A stretch of DNA of 64,000 nt from Armillaria gallica (taxonomy: Eukaryota; Basidiomycota; Agaricomycetes; Agaricales; Physalacriaceae): positions 4,464,001-4,528,000 of the forward strand of contig JBANDB010000003.1 of the NCBI GenBank assembly GCA_037576215.1, written 5' to 3'. The notes under the pieces are model-generated. The model was not told the origin of the DNA. It worked only from the letters and a program-made list of their open reading frames with translations, and made no database searches. Below are positions 53,666 to 64,000 of this stretch, piece after piece; position 1 is the first letter of the stretch, and every line of letters begins with the position of its first letter. Both the position numbers and the translations under genes were made by a program.

Positions 53666-56599
53666 ATGTACAACGTCCACCGATGTGCTGCGCTACGTGG
53701 CTCCCTTCTATCCGACCTTCGCGTCAGCCGCTGCGCCCATACCCAAGCAGGCTCATCCAACCCTAAAGATAGGCAACGGAGAACACCTGAAGGCGTCCAC
53801 CGATCAAACTTCCAGCGTCAACCCCAAAAATTCCACAAACAGCCATCGCCTCGCGTCGACTTCGACTCTGTCGAAACTTTGGCGGAAAGGCTCATTGGCA
53901 CGTCCGATCAGCGTGAAGTCTCGGGATGGAAGCACACAAAATCATTACGCGGGGACGAAATGCGTCTGGCTTCAACCATAAAAGTGAAGCAGGACCTTCC
54001 CCGATTTTCTACGGAGAAGCAGGCAATGGAGGCAGTTGACCCAATAGACCGGTTTGAGTCCTTGGCTGACTACGAGGTAGTCCCAGCGGTAAAGGCAACG
54101 CCGGGGACCTTCGTAGAGATCAGAAGGTGTGTGTTCTTCGGCTGGTGTCTTGTCTGTCTCTTATTCTTACCCAGGAATTCTGCTGTCACAACTGGCATCA
54201 TATTGACGAGCTCAATAATAGCTCGTCGAGAAGTGACTGTATCGCTGACGGACAGAGGAGAAATGTTGCACCATCAACCAGATGACATTACTTTTGCTGT
54301 CCCCGGTGTCGTCTCTGAGGACCTCATACAACGCAGTGGTCACAGCGACTTTTCAGCCAATCACAAGGAGCACAATGCTCGTGTACAGATTCTAAAACAA
54401 TTGAAAGATATCGGATCACTAGTCAACGACCTTCGAGTCCCTGTACTCAGCACACTTTCCACCTTGTATCCTACTCTGCGAAACTCCAACCCAGAAAAAT
54501 GGGGACTGACCAACATATCTGAACTCACCCGCATGTTCAAACGTAATCCCACCTTTGTTGATATCTTCGCCGTTCATTGCTGGGTGTGGAACAACCTGGA
54601 TAAGTTTTCGCCTGCTGCCACCTATTCCGTTACCCAGAACATCAGAATCCGTCCCGAGAATCATTACAACCGTATAAAAAATATCGCCACTTGGATGCAT
54701 CAGAAGGCTAGTCCCATCGACTCTTTTGCGCTGAAAGCCAGGCCTATCATACAGAAGAGCCGTCGACATCAAGTTGAATCCATCGGCGAGCCTCCGTCGT
54801 GGATTCCTGGTAACCATAAATGGACACCTACCGACATTCTGATCATTTCATACCTCTTGGATGCGCTTCGTGCAGAGGGCGAGGGTCATAAGGAGCCCTA
54901 CCTATTGGGGCAAAGTGCCATCTTGAAGAAGGTGGATCCTGATGTCGTCTTGGTAGATCAGGATACTATATACCAAACCCTTCTTGGCATTGGTGTCGCT
55001 GCTCCCTGGCATGACATGACTGCTATCACCCCGACGGATGAGGGGGACCCAGAGCAGGAGGCCGCGATTGTAGCTCGCTCAATGTCTGCGGCCCCATCAT
55101 CGGATGTCTTGGGTCCCGAAGATCTATATCGCACTGATCCACTCCAGGCCATCCGCCACGATTTCGGTGATTTGAACGTGTATGTCATTGACGATCCAAC
55201 AGCCAAGGAGCTTGACGATGGTATATCTGTTGAGAGAATACCTTCGGAACCAGATACCTATTGGCTTCATATCCATATCGCAGACCCAGCCTCTCTCATC
55301 CCGCCGACACATGTCTTTGCTACACAGGCATTACAGCGAGGACAAACATACTATTACGGAACACGTACATTCCCAATGCTTCCGACCGCTTTCACGGGCT
55401 CGAAAGAGTCTGGTCTGTCTTTGGGAGACCTTTTGGAGTCCGGAAAGTCTCAGCGCGTCCTAACTTTCAGTTGTAAGGTCAACCTCAAGGGCGAATTACT
55501 CGATTACAAAGTCAGAGGTGGCTTGGTCAAGAACATCAATCTCTTGACATACCACTCTGTCAATAAAGCCCTGGGATATCCTATTGAGACCAAAGTTTAT
55601 CCATTTGGCGACAAACCCCCTTCTTCCACTCGTCACCCCTTGACCGATGAACACATCGATGATCTTCGCATGATGGATCAGATTGCGCGCGCATTTGTGG
55701 CCCGGCGGTTCAGGGATAACATCTACATCACTAGCAGCAGCAAAGCCGAGATTCAGTTCGATGATGTTTCCTCGATACGCTCTCTTACGATGGACCCCGG
55801 GCATTTCCGCGGCTTCGTTGGCATGGCTTACTCCGTTGAAGACGCCAAACTGGCAGATACGGGCGCGCGTAATCTCGTCGCTGAGTCTATGAAGCTCGCA
55901 TGTCGTGCGGCATCGCGATTCTTCTTAGACCATGATATACCAGCACTCCGGCGCACTCTGCAAGCACCAACCCATACATCGGATACGGATCTGCAAAAAA
56001 TCCTTGACATGAGATCTCCAAACGCCTATGTCGAACGTACATCCGCCCTTCCCTATGTTGTTGCAGAATCGAAGTCTTCCTACTCACTAGAACCTCGTGG
56101 GCACCACCAGATAGGTAGTCCATATGGTGAAGGATACGTGCGGGTTACCTCTCCCTTGCGACGTGCCGCTGACCTGCAGGCCCATTGGCAACTCGTCAAT
56201 GCCTTACGCGGAACAAGGAAACCGCTATTCAGTCCCGAGGAATTGATGCAATACACGGAGGTCTTTTGGACAGCTGATCGATATAATAAGCGCATGGAGG
56301 GTCGTAATCGTGCGCTCGGGCAGGTCTATTATCTGCAGCAGTGGTTAGCAAATCCTGCTCTGCGGGCTGACCGGCCCGATCCCCTGCAGAATTTGGAGGG
56401 AGTTGTGATGGATGTTCCCTTTTCGCATGTCAGTACGAAAAGGTATCTTACAGTGGTCCAAGTAGAGTCGCTGGGTTTGCGGGCATTCCTTGGAGACATG
56501 GATAACATTGACGATGCACCACTTGGCGCAACGGTCCCAATCAAGCTCAGCCATGTTACGACAGGATGTCGACCGATGATACATATGTCGCTGCGATGA
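53666..56599 (+). CDS. mitochondrial RNase II-family exoribonuclease (Dss1/Msu1-like)
   Basis: This is an almost intronless 977-codon frame. One 48-nt GTGTGT..CCCAG segment at about 54127-54174 is very likely an intron (residues FFGWCLVCLLF are out of place); removal leaves about 961 aa in the same frame. The N-terminus (YNVHRCAALRGSLLSDLRVS) is a mitochondrial presequence. The RNB domain is clear, with its catalytic acidic cluster in VYVIDDPTAKELDDGISVER, then WLHIHIADPASLIPP, TYYYGTRTFPMLP and YVRVTSPLRRAADLQAHWQL. In yeast the homologue is the nuclease of the mitochondrial degradosome with the helicase Suv3. The exonuclease works 3' to 5'. Confidence 0.92.
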   Translation: MYNVHRCAALRGSLLSDLRVSRCAHTQAGSSNPKDRQRRTPEGVHRSNFQRQPQKFHKQPSPRVDFDSVETLAERLIGTSDQREVSGWKHTKSLRGDEMRLASTIKVKQDLPRFSTEKQAMEAVDPIDRFESLADYEVVPAVKATPGTFVEIRRCVFFGWCLVCLLFLPRNSAVTTGIILTSSIIARREVTVSLTDRGEMLHHQPDDITFAVPGVVSEDLIQRSGHSDFSANHKEHNARVQILKQLKDIGSLVNDLRVPVLSTLSTLYPTLRNSNPEKWGLTNISELTRMFKRNPTFVDIFAVHCWVWNNLDKFSPAATYSVTQNIRIRPENHYNRIKNIATWMHQKASPIDSFALKARPIIQKSRRHQVESIGEPPSWIPGNHKWTPTDILIISYLLDALRAEGEGHKEPYLLGQSAILKKVDPDVVLVDQDTIYQTLLGIGVAAPWHDMTAITPTDEGDPEQEAAIVARSMSAAPSSDVLGPEDLYRTDPLQAIRHDFGDLNVYVIDDPTAKELDDGISVERIPSEPDTYWLHIHIADPASLIPPTHVFATQALQRGQTYYYGTRTFPMLPTAFTGSKESGLSLGDLLESGKSQRVLTFSCKVNLKGELLDYKVRGGLVKNINLLTYHSVNKALGYPIETKVYPFGDKPPSSTRHPLTDEHIDDLRMMDQIARAFVARRFRDNIYITSSSKAEIQFDDVSSIRSLTMDPGHFRGFVGMAYSVEDAKLADTGARNLVAESMKLACRAASRFFLDHDIPALRRTLQAPTHTSDTDLQKILDMRSPNAYVERTSALPYVVAESKSSYSLEPRGHHQIGSPYGEGYVRVTSPLRRAADLQAHWQLVNALRGTRKPLFSPEELMQYTEVFWTADRYNKRMEGRNRALGQVYYLQQWLANPALRADRPDPLQNLEGVVMDVPFSHVSTKRYLTVVQVESLGLRAFLGDMDNIDDAPLGATVPIKLSHVTTGCRPMIHMSLR

Positions 56600-56772
56600 G
56601 ATGTGAGGACGATAGGAGTGTATAATCTGTAAAGTAAGGCTTTGTATAATACACATCACCACTCTGAAAGTCGAACATGTCGATCTAATCTAATCTAAAA
56701 TGATCTCGTACGATTTTTTTAAAAGCGATCTCACGGAGCAAACAAAATAGAAACGCTTTCCCAGCAACCACC

Positions 56773-58793
56773 ATGGCTGAGGTTTTCTACAATGTCTCCG
56801 CTGCTCTGAAGGATAACTGGCCAGAGTACCTTGCCAATGCTCAAATTCCAAGCTCCCGCTACATTCTCCTCGCTTTGATTAATATTCCCGTCCTTGCCGT
56901 CGTCCTCAACGTTCTTCGACAACTTGTTCGTCCAGTACCCCTCTTATTCCACTATCTCCCATTCATTCTTTTCGCAGCTGCCTCAGGATACTTCCAAGCC
57001 TCCTGTTGTTTTCCATTGGCTTCCATATATAGGCTCTGCCATTTACTACGGCAACGACCCGCTTAACTTCTTTTTCTCCTGTAGAGAGAAAGTGCGTTGC
57101 CCTCCGTTTTCAGTCCTGTCACCCTCACCGTTTCCGCGTTAGTACGGCAACGTGTTCACCTTCATACTCTTCGGTCGGCGAGTGACCGTCGCCCTTGGAG
57201 CACAGGGAAACGATTTCGTCCTTGGCGGTAAATCAATCGTCTTCAACGCTGAGGATGCCTATGGAGTAGCTCAATTTTTTCCTTGTTTTTCGCTTTTACT
57301 GAACAACATCTTGCAGGCATTGACGATCCCTATCTTTGGGGATGATGTTGTTTACGCTATTCCCAACGACCAGTTCATGGAGCAGAAGAAATTCGTCAAA
57401 GTTGGTCTCTCGACTGACAACCTACGCGCCTATGTCGGCATGATTGAAGACGAGGTTGAAGAATTTATCAATAACGACACGTCCTTCAAGGTGTACCAGG
57501 CGAACGATATTAATGAATGGGGCTCCTTCGATGTCTCGAAGGTGATGGCTGAAATTACTATCCTTACTGCTTCGCGGACACTGCAAGGGAAACATGTCAG
57601 GGGCAGCCTGAACAAAACCTTTTCCCAGCTGTTCAACGATCTCGATGGAGGCTTCACTCCGGTTAACTTCCTTTTCCCGAATTTGCCTATGGAGAACTCC
57701 AGAAGACGTGACCGCGCTCATAAAAAGATGAGTGAATTCTATGTCAACATCATCGAGGAACGCCGGAAGTCTGGGAACCTTGATGTGAGTTCCACCCGTT
57801 AGCCGAGTTCCTTTAGTTCTCATGATCTCGGTTAGGAATCGGATATGATAAGTGCCCTCCTCAAACAGAAATACCGCAGTGGAAAGCCGGTCTCCGACAG
57901 TGAGGTTGCTCACATGCTTATTGCTCTCCTCATGGCTGGTCAGCACACGAGCCAGGCTACTGGCGCCTGGGCAATCCTTCACCTAGCAGATCAACCTGAA
58001 TTTGCGTAGGTTTTTCCCATTATGGCTCATGAAAATCTTTAACTCACTGACCTTTTTATAGCGAAAAGCTTTACAAGGAGCAGGTCAAACATTTCGGTAC
58101 TCCAGATGGTTCAATTCGGTCTATGACATTTGAAGAGTTGCGAGAACTCCCCCTCCTGGATGCATTGATTAGAGAGACTCTCCGTCTCCACCCACCGATT
58201 CACAGTATTATGCGCAGCGTTCGTGATGATGTGCCGGTTCCTCCCACGTTGTCTGCTCCTTCCAAAGACGGCGTTTATGTCGTTCCCAAGGGTCACTGGG
58301 TGTTGGCCTCCCCCGCTGTCAGCCAAACAGATCCCCTGGTTTGGAAAGACGCGATGACCTTTGATCCCTACCGGTGGGCTGATCCTGAGGGCGCCGCAGC
58401 GCAAGCCCTCAAGACGTATGTTGATGAGAACGGCGAAAAATACGATTATGGCTTCGGTGCTGTAAGCAAAGGAACCCAAAGTCCTTACCAACCATTCGGT
58501 GCGGGCCGCCATCGGTGCATCGGGGAACAAGTATGCTCTTCTTTGATTGCAGCAAGTCCTATTCTTACTGTTCGTTTACTAGTTCGCCTACCTTCAACTG
58601 GGGACCATCTTGTCCACGTTAATTCGTGAGCTTGAGTTCCGTCTGCCAGGTCCTGTCCCCGAAAACAACTACCATGTACGTCTTTACTAAGGAAAAAAGG
58701 TCGAACTAACGTTTCAATGAACAGACCATGATCCCTATGCCGAAGGAGCCTAGAAGTGTTCACTATAGACGGAGGAAGTTTGCGAGTAGCTAG
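56773..58793 (+). CDS. ERG11: ERG11/CYP51 lanosterol 14-alpha-demethylase
   Basis: This is the cytochrome P450 that oxidises the 14-methyl group of lanosterol or eburicol in the ER and the target of azole fungicides. The start reads [20 protein letters not shown], followed by a membrane anchor ([19 protein letters not shown]). About eight exons then give [38 protein letters not shown], the I helix [15 protein letters not shown], the K-helix ExxR in [16 protein letters not shown], and the haem loop [12 protein letters not shown] with its Cys ligand. All conserved P450 elements are intact. The gene converges on PWP1 with 99 bp between the stops. The product of this reaction is the substrate of ERG24 at 33456-35056. 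Confidence 0.95.
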
Positions 58794-58892
58794 ATTATTT
58801 TGCATTTTGGGGGGACATGTGATAAAATCATTGATCTATACCCTAATGACCACATCTTTGTAAGATACAAATCGACAATCAACATTAAGTTG

Positions 58893-60823
58893 CTAGTCAT
58901 CATTCTCTTCCTCCTCTTCATCATTGTCAATGCCAATTACACCGCCATTTCCTCCGTCTTCGCGCTCTTTCAGCACTTTTCCCGCTTCCTTTAGCTTCGT
59001 CCCAAATGCCTTTCGAGCGCCGAAATTGGCGCCGATGTCCCAGACTTGAAGTTTAGCCTTGGATCCACCAGCTGCTACTGTGAGAGGGTCGTCAGGGGAG
59101 AAGGTCGTGGAAAAGACTTTGCCCTGGATAGAAAGATCAAGGATACGCTTGACCATGAATGCGAAATGAAAGACTTACGACGCCAAGGTCTCTAGAAGTT
59201 ACCAAGGTGACATTCATCTTACCACTGGAGTCATCGACATTCCATATCTTCACAAGCTTGTCAGCTCCGCCAGTCGCTATGCACCCCCTGATATGAGGGT
59301 TGATATCTAGCGCGGACGTGGCCCCGTCGTGTGCTGAAAGAGTAAAACGCGCCGGTGATGGCGTTTCCAGGTTTGATGGAAGATTGCGGACATCGTAATT
59401 GAGAACCAGTCCGTTTTCCAAAGCAACCTAAGCCCCGGTAAATGATCGCTCATGGCAAATTGTAAAGGTACTCACGTAGAATCCCGCCTCTTCCCAAGGG
59501 TCCCACCGTAGAGCCTCCACATCGCTCCCAAGGAAAGCACCCACACCAGAATCTGGTGAGCGCGAATCAAATGTCCGGACGGTGCGATCGTAACTCCCTG
59601 TAAGAAGTACACTGGGATTTTTCTCGTTCCATTGCACTGCTTGCACCTTGTCCTTGTGGACGTCAAAGCTTCGAATTGCACCATCGGTGTCATCCATAGA
59701 AGCGCCGCGGCTCAAATCCCAGAGCTTCACAGTCTTGTCTGCGCTAGCACTAGCAAGCAAGTTCCGTTGAACTTTATTCCAGCTCAAACCCAGTACTGCG
59801 TCGACATGATAGCCCTTTTCGATGGTCCGGGACTTCATTTTCTTCTTCTTCTTTTTCCCACTTCCTGAGGGTATTGGAACATGGGCTTTCGTAAGGTCGG
59901 GTCTGCCGAGTACGGAGTTTGGATATATTGATTCAACGACGTCCAAAGACCATATCTCGATTTCAGGATCCATGGTACCGACAGCAATGTAATTGCCAAA
60001 GCCGGTGCTCGTTGGGTCGTTGGTGGTGGAAGTTGACGCCGGTGGAAAGTCAAGCCACTCAAGGCACAGAGGGAAAGCAGGGAGCATGAGGTCGTGATGA
60101 ACATAAATATTGTCTTGCGATTCCTCGTAGATGTATATCTCAAGTTGAGATATTTCGTCTTCGGTTTTTGCAATCACAAGTAGATTGTCTGTTGGAAGAA
60201 CTTCGAGGTCTTCGCGTTCATTATCATCGTCATCCTGAATACAATCACAGTTAGGCATCGCTCCTCTGGTAAAATATAAAGAACTGACCTCTTTGAGTGT
60301 GATGTAAGGATCCTCAGAATTATCCTTGTAATAAGTGAGACCTTTGATGTTGCTGAATGGTCCAATAGCTATGTAAAATGTTATCGCTCTTCCCTCTGCA
60401 AAGGCAACAAACGCACCATCCGTTTGTACGTCGTTATCGTATTCATCAAGCTTATATTGGGATAGATTGTCCGTATTTGTTGCATTTTGCGTCTCATCTA
60501 CATCCATTGCATCGCTGTCCTCACTACCCTCAACGACAATCGGTTCACTGTCTTCCAACGTGAAAGGCAAGATTCACTCACTCGACCCAATTGGCCTCGT
60601 CTTCTTCTTCCCCTTGGTCGTCTGCTTCGACACCCTCCGCACCCTTCCCCATTGATTTTGCGGCTTCGTGTGCTCTTTGTAGCTCCACACGAGCATCCTC
60701 CAATTCGATTCGTGCAAGACCACTGACCCGCTCTAGCTCTTGATCGTCCAGAACATATTTTGAGGGTGTTCGAGCGGAAGCCCCCCGCCGCACCCATGCA
60801 ACGGCTGATATGAGACTACTCAT
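58893..60823 (-). CDS. PWP1: PWP1, WD40 ribosome-biogenesis protein
   Basis: The start at 60823 reads MSSLISAVAWVRRGASARTP, the typical Pwp1 N-terminus, followed by LERVSGLARIELEDARVELQ. After a very short intron (about 34 nt, near 60546-60580) come an acidic linker and YDNDVQTDGAFVAFAEG. WD40 repeats include GFGNYIAVGTMDPEIEIWSL, NLLASASADKTVKLWDLSRG, VLLTGSYDRTVRTFDSRSP, CIATGGADKLVKIWNVDDS and LTVAAGGSKAKLQVWDIGAN. The C-terminus is acidic (Glu/Asp run). Pwp1 acts in the nucleus in 60S subunit maturation and rDNA chromatin. Confidence 0.93.
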
Positions 60824-61075
60824 TGCGTAAACAACAAGCTACAGTACGAGAAAGTCAAGCGCGAGAGGTTCGTAAAAAGTCAAGATTTGAGAAAGAAAAT
60901 ATTTTAATGCACATGATCAGGTCGGTAACTACTATAATAACCGGTCGATTGCCGAAGTAAAGCTCGTTCCTCCGACGACCATCATCGCACATACATAATG
61001 TATACATTTTTCGCCTGGTACTCATGCAAATAACTGCTGGTAAGAGGCATAAATACCAGTCTTCTCCCTTGAGAC
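60824..61075. other. intergenic region between PWP1 and the DnaJ gene
   Basis: This holds the PWP1 promoter and the 3' flank of the DnaJ gene. No feature was recognised. Confidence 0.5.
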
Positions 61076-62535
61076 TTACGCTCGCAGCCATGCTTTCATT
61101 GCAGCCCATCTTGAATGGCGATGCGGACGTGTGATTTCCCAGCTAGAATTAAAGATCAGTACAGAATACGACCAGGATATAATGACGACGTGGACGCACT
61201 GCACAATAAGGTCTCCCCGTGCGATCATCTCCCCATTCTGTAGGATTGGCATACCTCCGTCCTTTACTCTGCACTGACCATGTCGTCTTTTCTCCCTCCC
61301 ATAGCTAATACGGGCGGATAGAGTCTCGTTGTCCAAGCCCGTGAAATGCAGTCGCACATTCTTCCGCTGAAGGTTCTCTGACCAGGGAACCTGAACCTTC
61401 ATGACCAGGTCTTGTCCGGCGCGAGCGAAGGCTTCATGAGCAGTTTCCTGGACAATGAAGACAATATCCTGGAAGGATCCGTCCCTGCGTTGGTGTCCGG
61501 CGTTCGTGAAGACAAAATTTGTACCGTCCTCGCAGCCAGGCGGAACCTGCACGTCGAGCACGATCGTCTCTCTGATCCCAGAAAGGTACGATCTCGTAAT
61601 CCTAAACCGGCATTCTTTACCGAAAAATAAGTCCTCTAGCGTGAGGACTAAGGAATACCTCCACATCTTGGAGCACCCTGTACCTATGGACGATATCGGG
61701 TGCCGATGCAAGTGAGTGGCCGAGATATTCAGCTGACGTCTGTTCAACTGCGGCCGCACAACGGTAGGGATACCCTTCGAATTTGACTTGTAGGCTGGAG
61801 CCTCCTTTGCCTCTTTCTGTGGCCTGCAAATCCATCGTTCAACGCATGTTCCTGAACGAGTTTTATAACGTACTGGTCATGAGCATAAAATGCCCGCGAA
61901 TTTGGAGCTTTTGATTTTCTCGAAGGTTCCTTTACAGCCGCGTGTTCAGGTTCTACGCTGATCCACTCTTCGGTGTCAACGTGGGCCTCCGTAGACGAGG
62001 AAGCTTGACGCGAAAAAAATGGATTGTTTAATCCTTTCCCCGGTAATGTCTGGGAACTGCCCTGTGGACTCGGCGGTGCAGTGGTGGAGGACTCCACACT
62101 GGCTGCGCCCCCCGCAGAAAAAATACTGACAAGCGTATCGGTGGAGCGATTGGGAGCGGTGTTGTCCGTAACGATGGACACAGATCTTGACATCTTCGGA
62201 ACACTTGTGTTGCGAGGATGAGGCTGCGAAGTCGGCGGACGTCGCATTAGTGCCCTGTAAGCTCGGTTTATCTGCGCGTACAAGTTACTCATTGGCAAGA
62301 GATAAGGATTCATCAACAACGTACCTGCACAAACTGTTCGGTCGCCCTGCTGATGTCGTCCGGATTCCGATCAGGGTGCCATTTTAATGCCTGTAGGCTT
62401 GGTTTTAGCACCAGCAGACAAACAGTGCGGTCAACATACCTGCTTCTTGTAGGCACTCTTGATTTCCTCCCTTGTTGCCTCAGGCCGGATTTCGAGGATT
62501 TCGTGGTGATTCTGTTTCGTTGGTGGAGGCAGCAT
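61076..62535 (-). CDS. DnaJ/Hsp40 co-chaperone, type II-like
   Basis: The start at 62535 reads MLPPPTKQNHHEILEI. The J domain is split by introns: REEIKSAYKKQALKWHPDRN (HPD present), then QINRAYRALMRRPP. A long Ser/Pro-rich linker follows in place of a Gly/Phe region, and there is no Cys-rich zinc domain. The C-terminal substrate-binding domain is DNAJB-like: SLVLTLEDLFFGKECRFRIT, VPPGCEDGTNFVFTNAGHQR, VFIVQETAHEAFARAGQDLV and CRVKDGGMPILQNGEM. The last intron (about 61151-61207, 57 nt) is a multiple of three with no in-frame stop, and the tail (HWEITRPHRHSRWAAMKAWL) is unlike Sis1. Client and location are unknown. Confidence 0.85.
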
Positions 62536-64000
62536 GGATGTGGAGACGTCGTTTCCCCTCCTCCGTCCAATATACTTATACACTCGAACGCAGCTTCGAT
62601 CCGATATTACTCTAGTATCCGATTGGCTGCACGGAACTCTACGCCATATACTGTAGGCTGTGATTCTGAAATGACAATTGTCACGGTAGGTCCGAAATGA
62701 ACCAGTTTACAGCCAATATCCCCCGATCAAGTCCAAAAATTAACTATAGTATTTCAGGTTCGGGGGGCTGTCTCATTCCGACTAACGGCTATCATCATCT
62801 TCATTATGCAAACTGGAGAAAATTATCGCCACTGTCGGGTTTTCGTTCATCTCTGTTTCTATTGACTTAAGCGAGCTGAAAAGACACCGTTCCCTCTCAT
62901 CGATCCGGATTTATCATCCGGAACGAGGAGGATGTCGAGTTACCGTATCTGGACGGCCTTCTTGTCTTTAAACCTTCGTCCTCTCAATACGTACAGGGTT
63001 ATCATGATGCCTGATAGATCGTTCCGAGTTGAAGCAGCACCCAAGGAGAACCCTCACGATACAATTTTCGGTTCCGAGTCGTTGCGGAAACGTCGACTAG
63101 TTATATCCTTCATTAGCAAGGAACAAGGAATTCAACCTCTTGTCGCATGAAAAATTCCCACGCTTCAGCTTCTTCTCTGGTCGCCAGTTAAGCGCAATCT
63201 CTCTATGTGGTAAGTAACTCATGAGTCATTAACACCTTATCAAAGTCTTTTTGACACATTCCTGTTTCAGTTTCGGCAAGTGTACCATCTCGACCTGCTT
63301 TGGACCAAAATTTTCTGGCTTCTAAGCATCGCAGCAGTCTCTTTCCTTTACGTTGTAACACATGCCGTCTCACTGCGGTGTTTAATCGGGAGGTCTGCAC
63401 ATGTTTGGTATGTCACCCTTCTGTGTCAGTCAAGTCTAAAGCATCCTTGCTTAGAGGCACTCAGAAGACCAACAGGAGCCTAGGAGGTCCCGCATTACCG
63501 GGCATCCTTGTACAATCTCTCTGGGCTGGCCTTGGCGCAACAGGACATACGTGTCGTGGATCTGTCAAAACAAAAGGGATAAATCTACTATATTTTGTGA
63601 TTGCTATCATGGATAGAAGCTCTTCGTCTCGTGGAGCGTACATGTCCTCTACATGAGCTAGTCCTACCTTCACCAAATGCCTGCGGGATGCCACCGAAGA
63701 GTTTCATCATCGACCGTTGCAGCGCTTTAGCGTTGAACGGAAAATCAGCTGAACAACGTCGCCATGAGTCCGGGCATTCTCGCCTTGGTCTGTCACTGAA
63801 CTAGAAGCATAACTGCGAGCACACGCAACCGCCGAGATGTGACAGCACAAAACGGCTCGTTCTTCGGGCTTCTTTGTATCGTCACATTCGTCTATGTTTA
63901 CTTGCAAGGCTTTCTGGTGTCATTATCACGCGTTGGACTTCTTGGGGGTAGAGGTCAATGCGAATTAATCTTACACGTCAACGTTGTGTAATTGGGTGGA
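62536..64000. other. unresolved region at the window end
   Basis: Several short frames look weakly protein-like (plus strand near 62900-63030, NEEDVELPYLDGLLVFKP; plus strand 62932-63150, starting at an ATG; minus strand around 63690-63907). None shows a domain I recognise and I could not join them into one gene. Part of a gene continuing past 64000 may be present. Confidence 0.4.

Noticed and set aside
56773..58793. P450 as part of a secondary-metabolite cluster
   Set aside because: It is CYP51/ERG11. No backbone enzyme, terpene synthase or transporter lies nearby.

Overview
The window is nuclear DNA of a filamentous basidiomycete, most likely a mushroom-forming Agaricomycete. Genes are dense and broken by many short introns (mostly 45-60 nt, GT..AG with CTAAC/CTAAT-like branch sites). 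The gene content is eukaryotic housekeeping: sterol synthesis, complex I, CCT chaperonin, PP2A, SUN protein and an FG nucleoporin. An initiator tRNA-Met with eukaryotic hallmarks is also present. There are no operons, Shine-Dalgarno sites or CRISPR arrays.

Region 1 (1-17.2 kb) is a young, rearranged array. A module of UPF1-like superfamily 1 helicase, F-box gene and (in two units) the mitochondrial import J-protein PAM18 is repeated three times. Unit A (1-2466) enters the window inside its helicase gene. Unit B (8451-12688) and unit C (12689-17183) follow. The helicases in B and C read through cleanly as 783 and 778 aa over eight exons. The F-box gene is complete only in C; the A and B remnants end at the same point and carry different frame-breaking deletions. 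About 6.0 kb of gene-poor DNA (2467-8450) separates A from B. It holds a 92-bp tandem repeat, a fold-back element, a candidate TIR element and what looks like the tail of a retroelement.

Region 2 (17.6-28.5 kb) holds RAD2/XPG (nucleotide excision repair), an initiator tRNA-Met, a complex I NDUFB8-like subunit, a Tam-type methyltransferase, a PA2G4/Cdb4-like protein, the small KEOPS subunit PCC1 (found by hand translation) and a secreted GPI-anchored Ser-rich protein.

Region 3 (28.8-35.1 kb) holds citrate synthase and the sterol C-14 reductase ERG24, both on the minus strand. Between them lies a partial duplication of their facing ends, interrupted by an RNase H remnant and an orphan tyrosinase C-terminal domain.

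Region 4 (35.2-62.5 kb) is compact: a coiled-coil protein of unknown function, an uncertain gene, PP2A catalytic subunit and CCT5 head-to-head, a SUN-domain protein, an Nup54/57-type nucleoporin, a STK16/Env7-like kinase, a disordered nuclear protein, VPS51, a C2H2 zinc-finger protein, a mitochondrial RNase II (Dss1-like), ERG11/CYP51, PWP1 and a DnaJ protein. ERG11 and ERG24 are consecutive ergosterol enzymes about 22 kb apart. The last 1.4 kb is unresolved.

No classical biosynthetic or defence cluster is visible. The least ordinary features are the helicase array, whose N-terminal region resembles a degenerate 3'-5' exonuclease fold, and the PP2A gene, in which an intron separates the last Leu codon from the stop codon.
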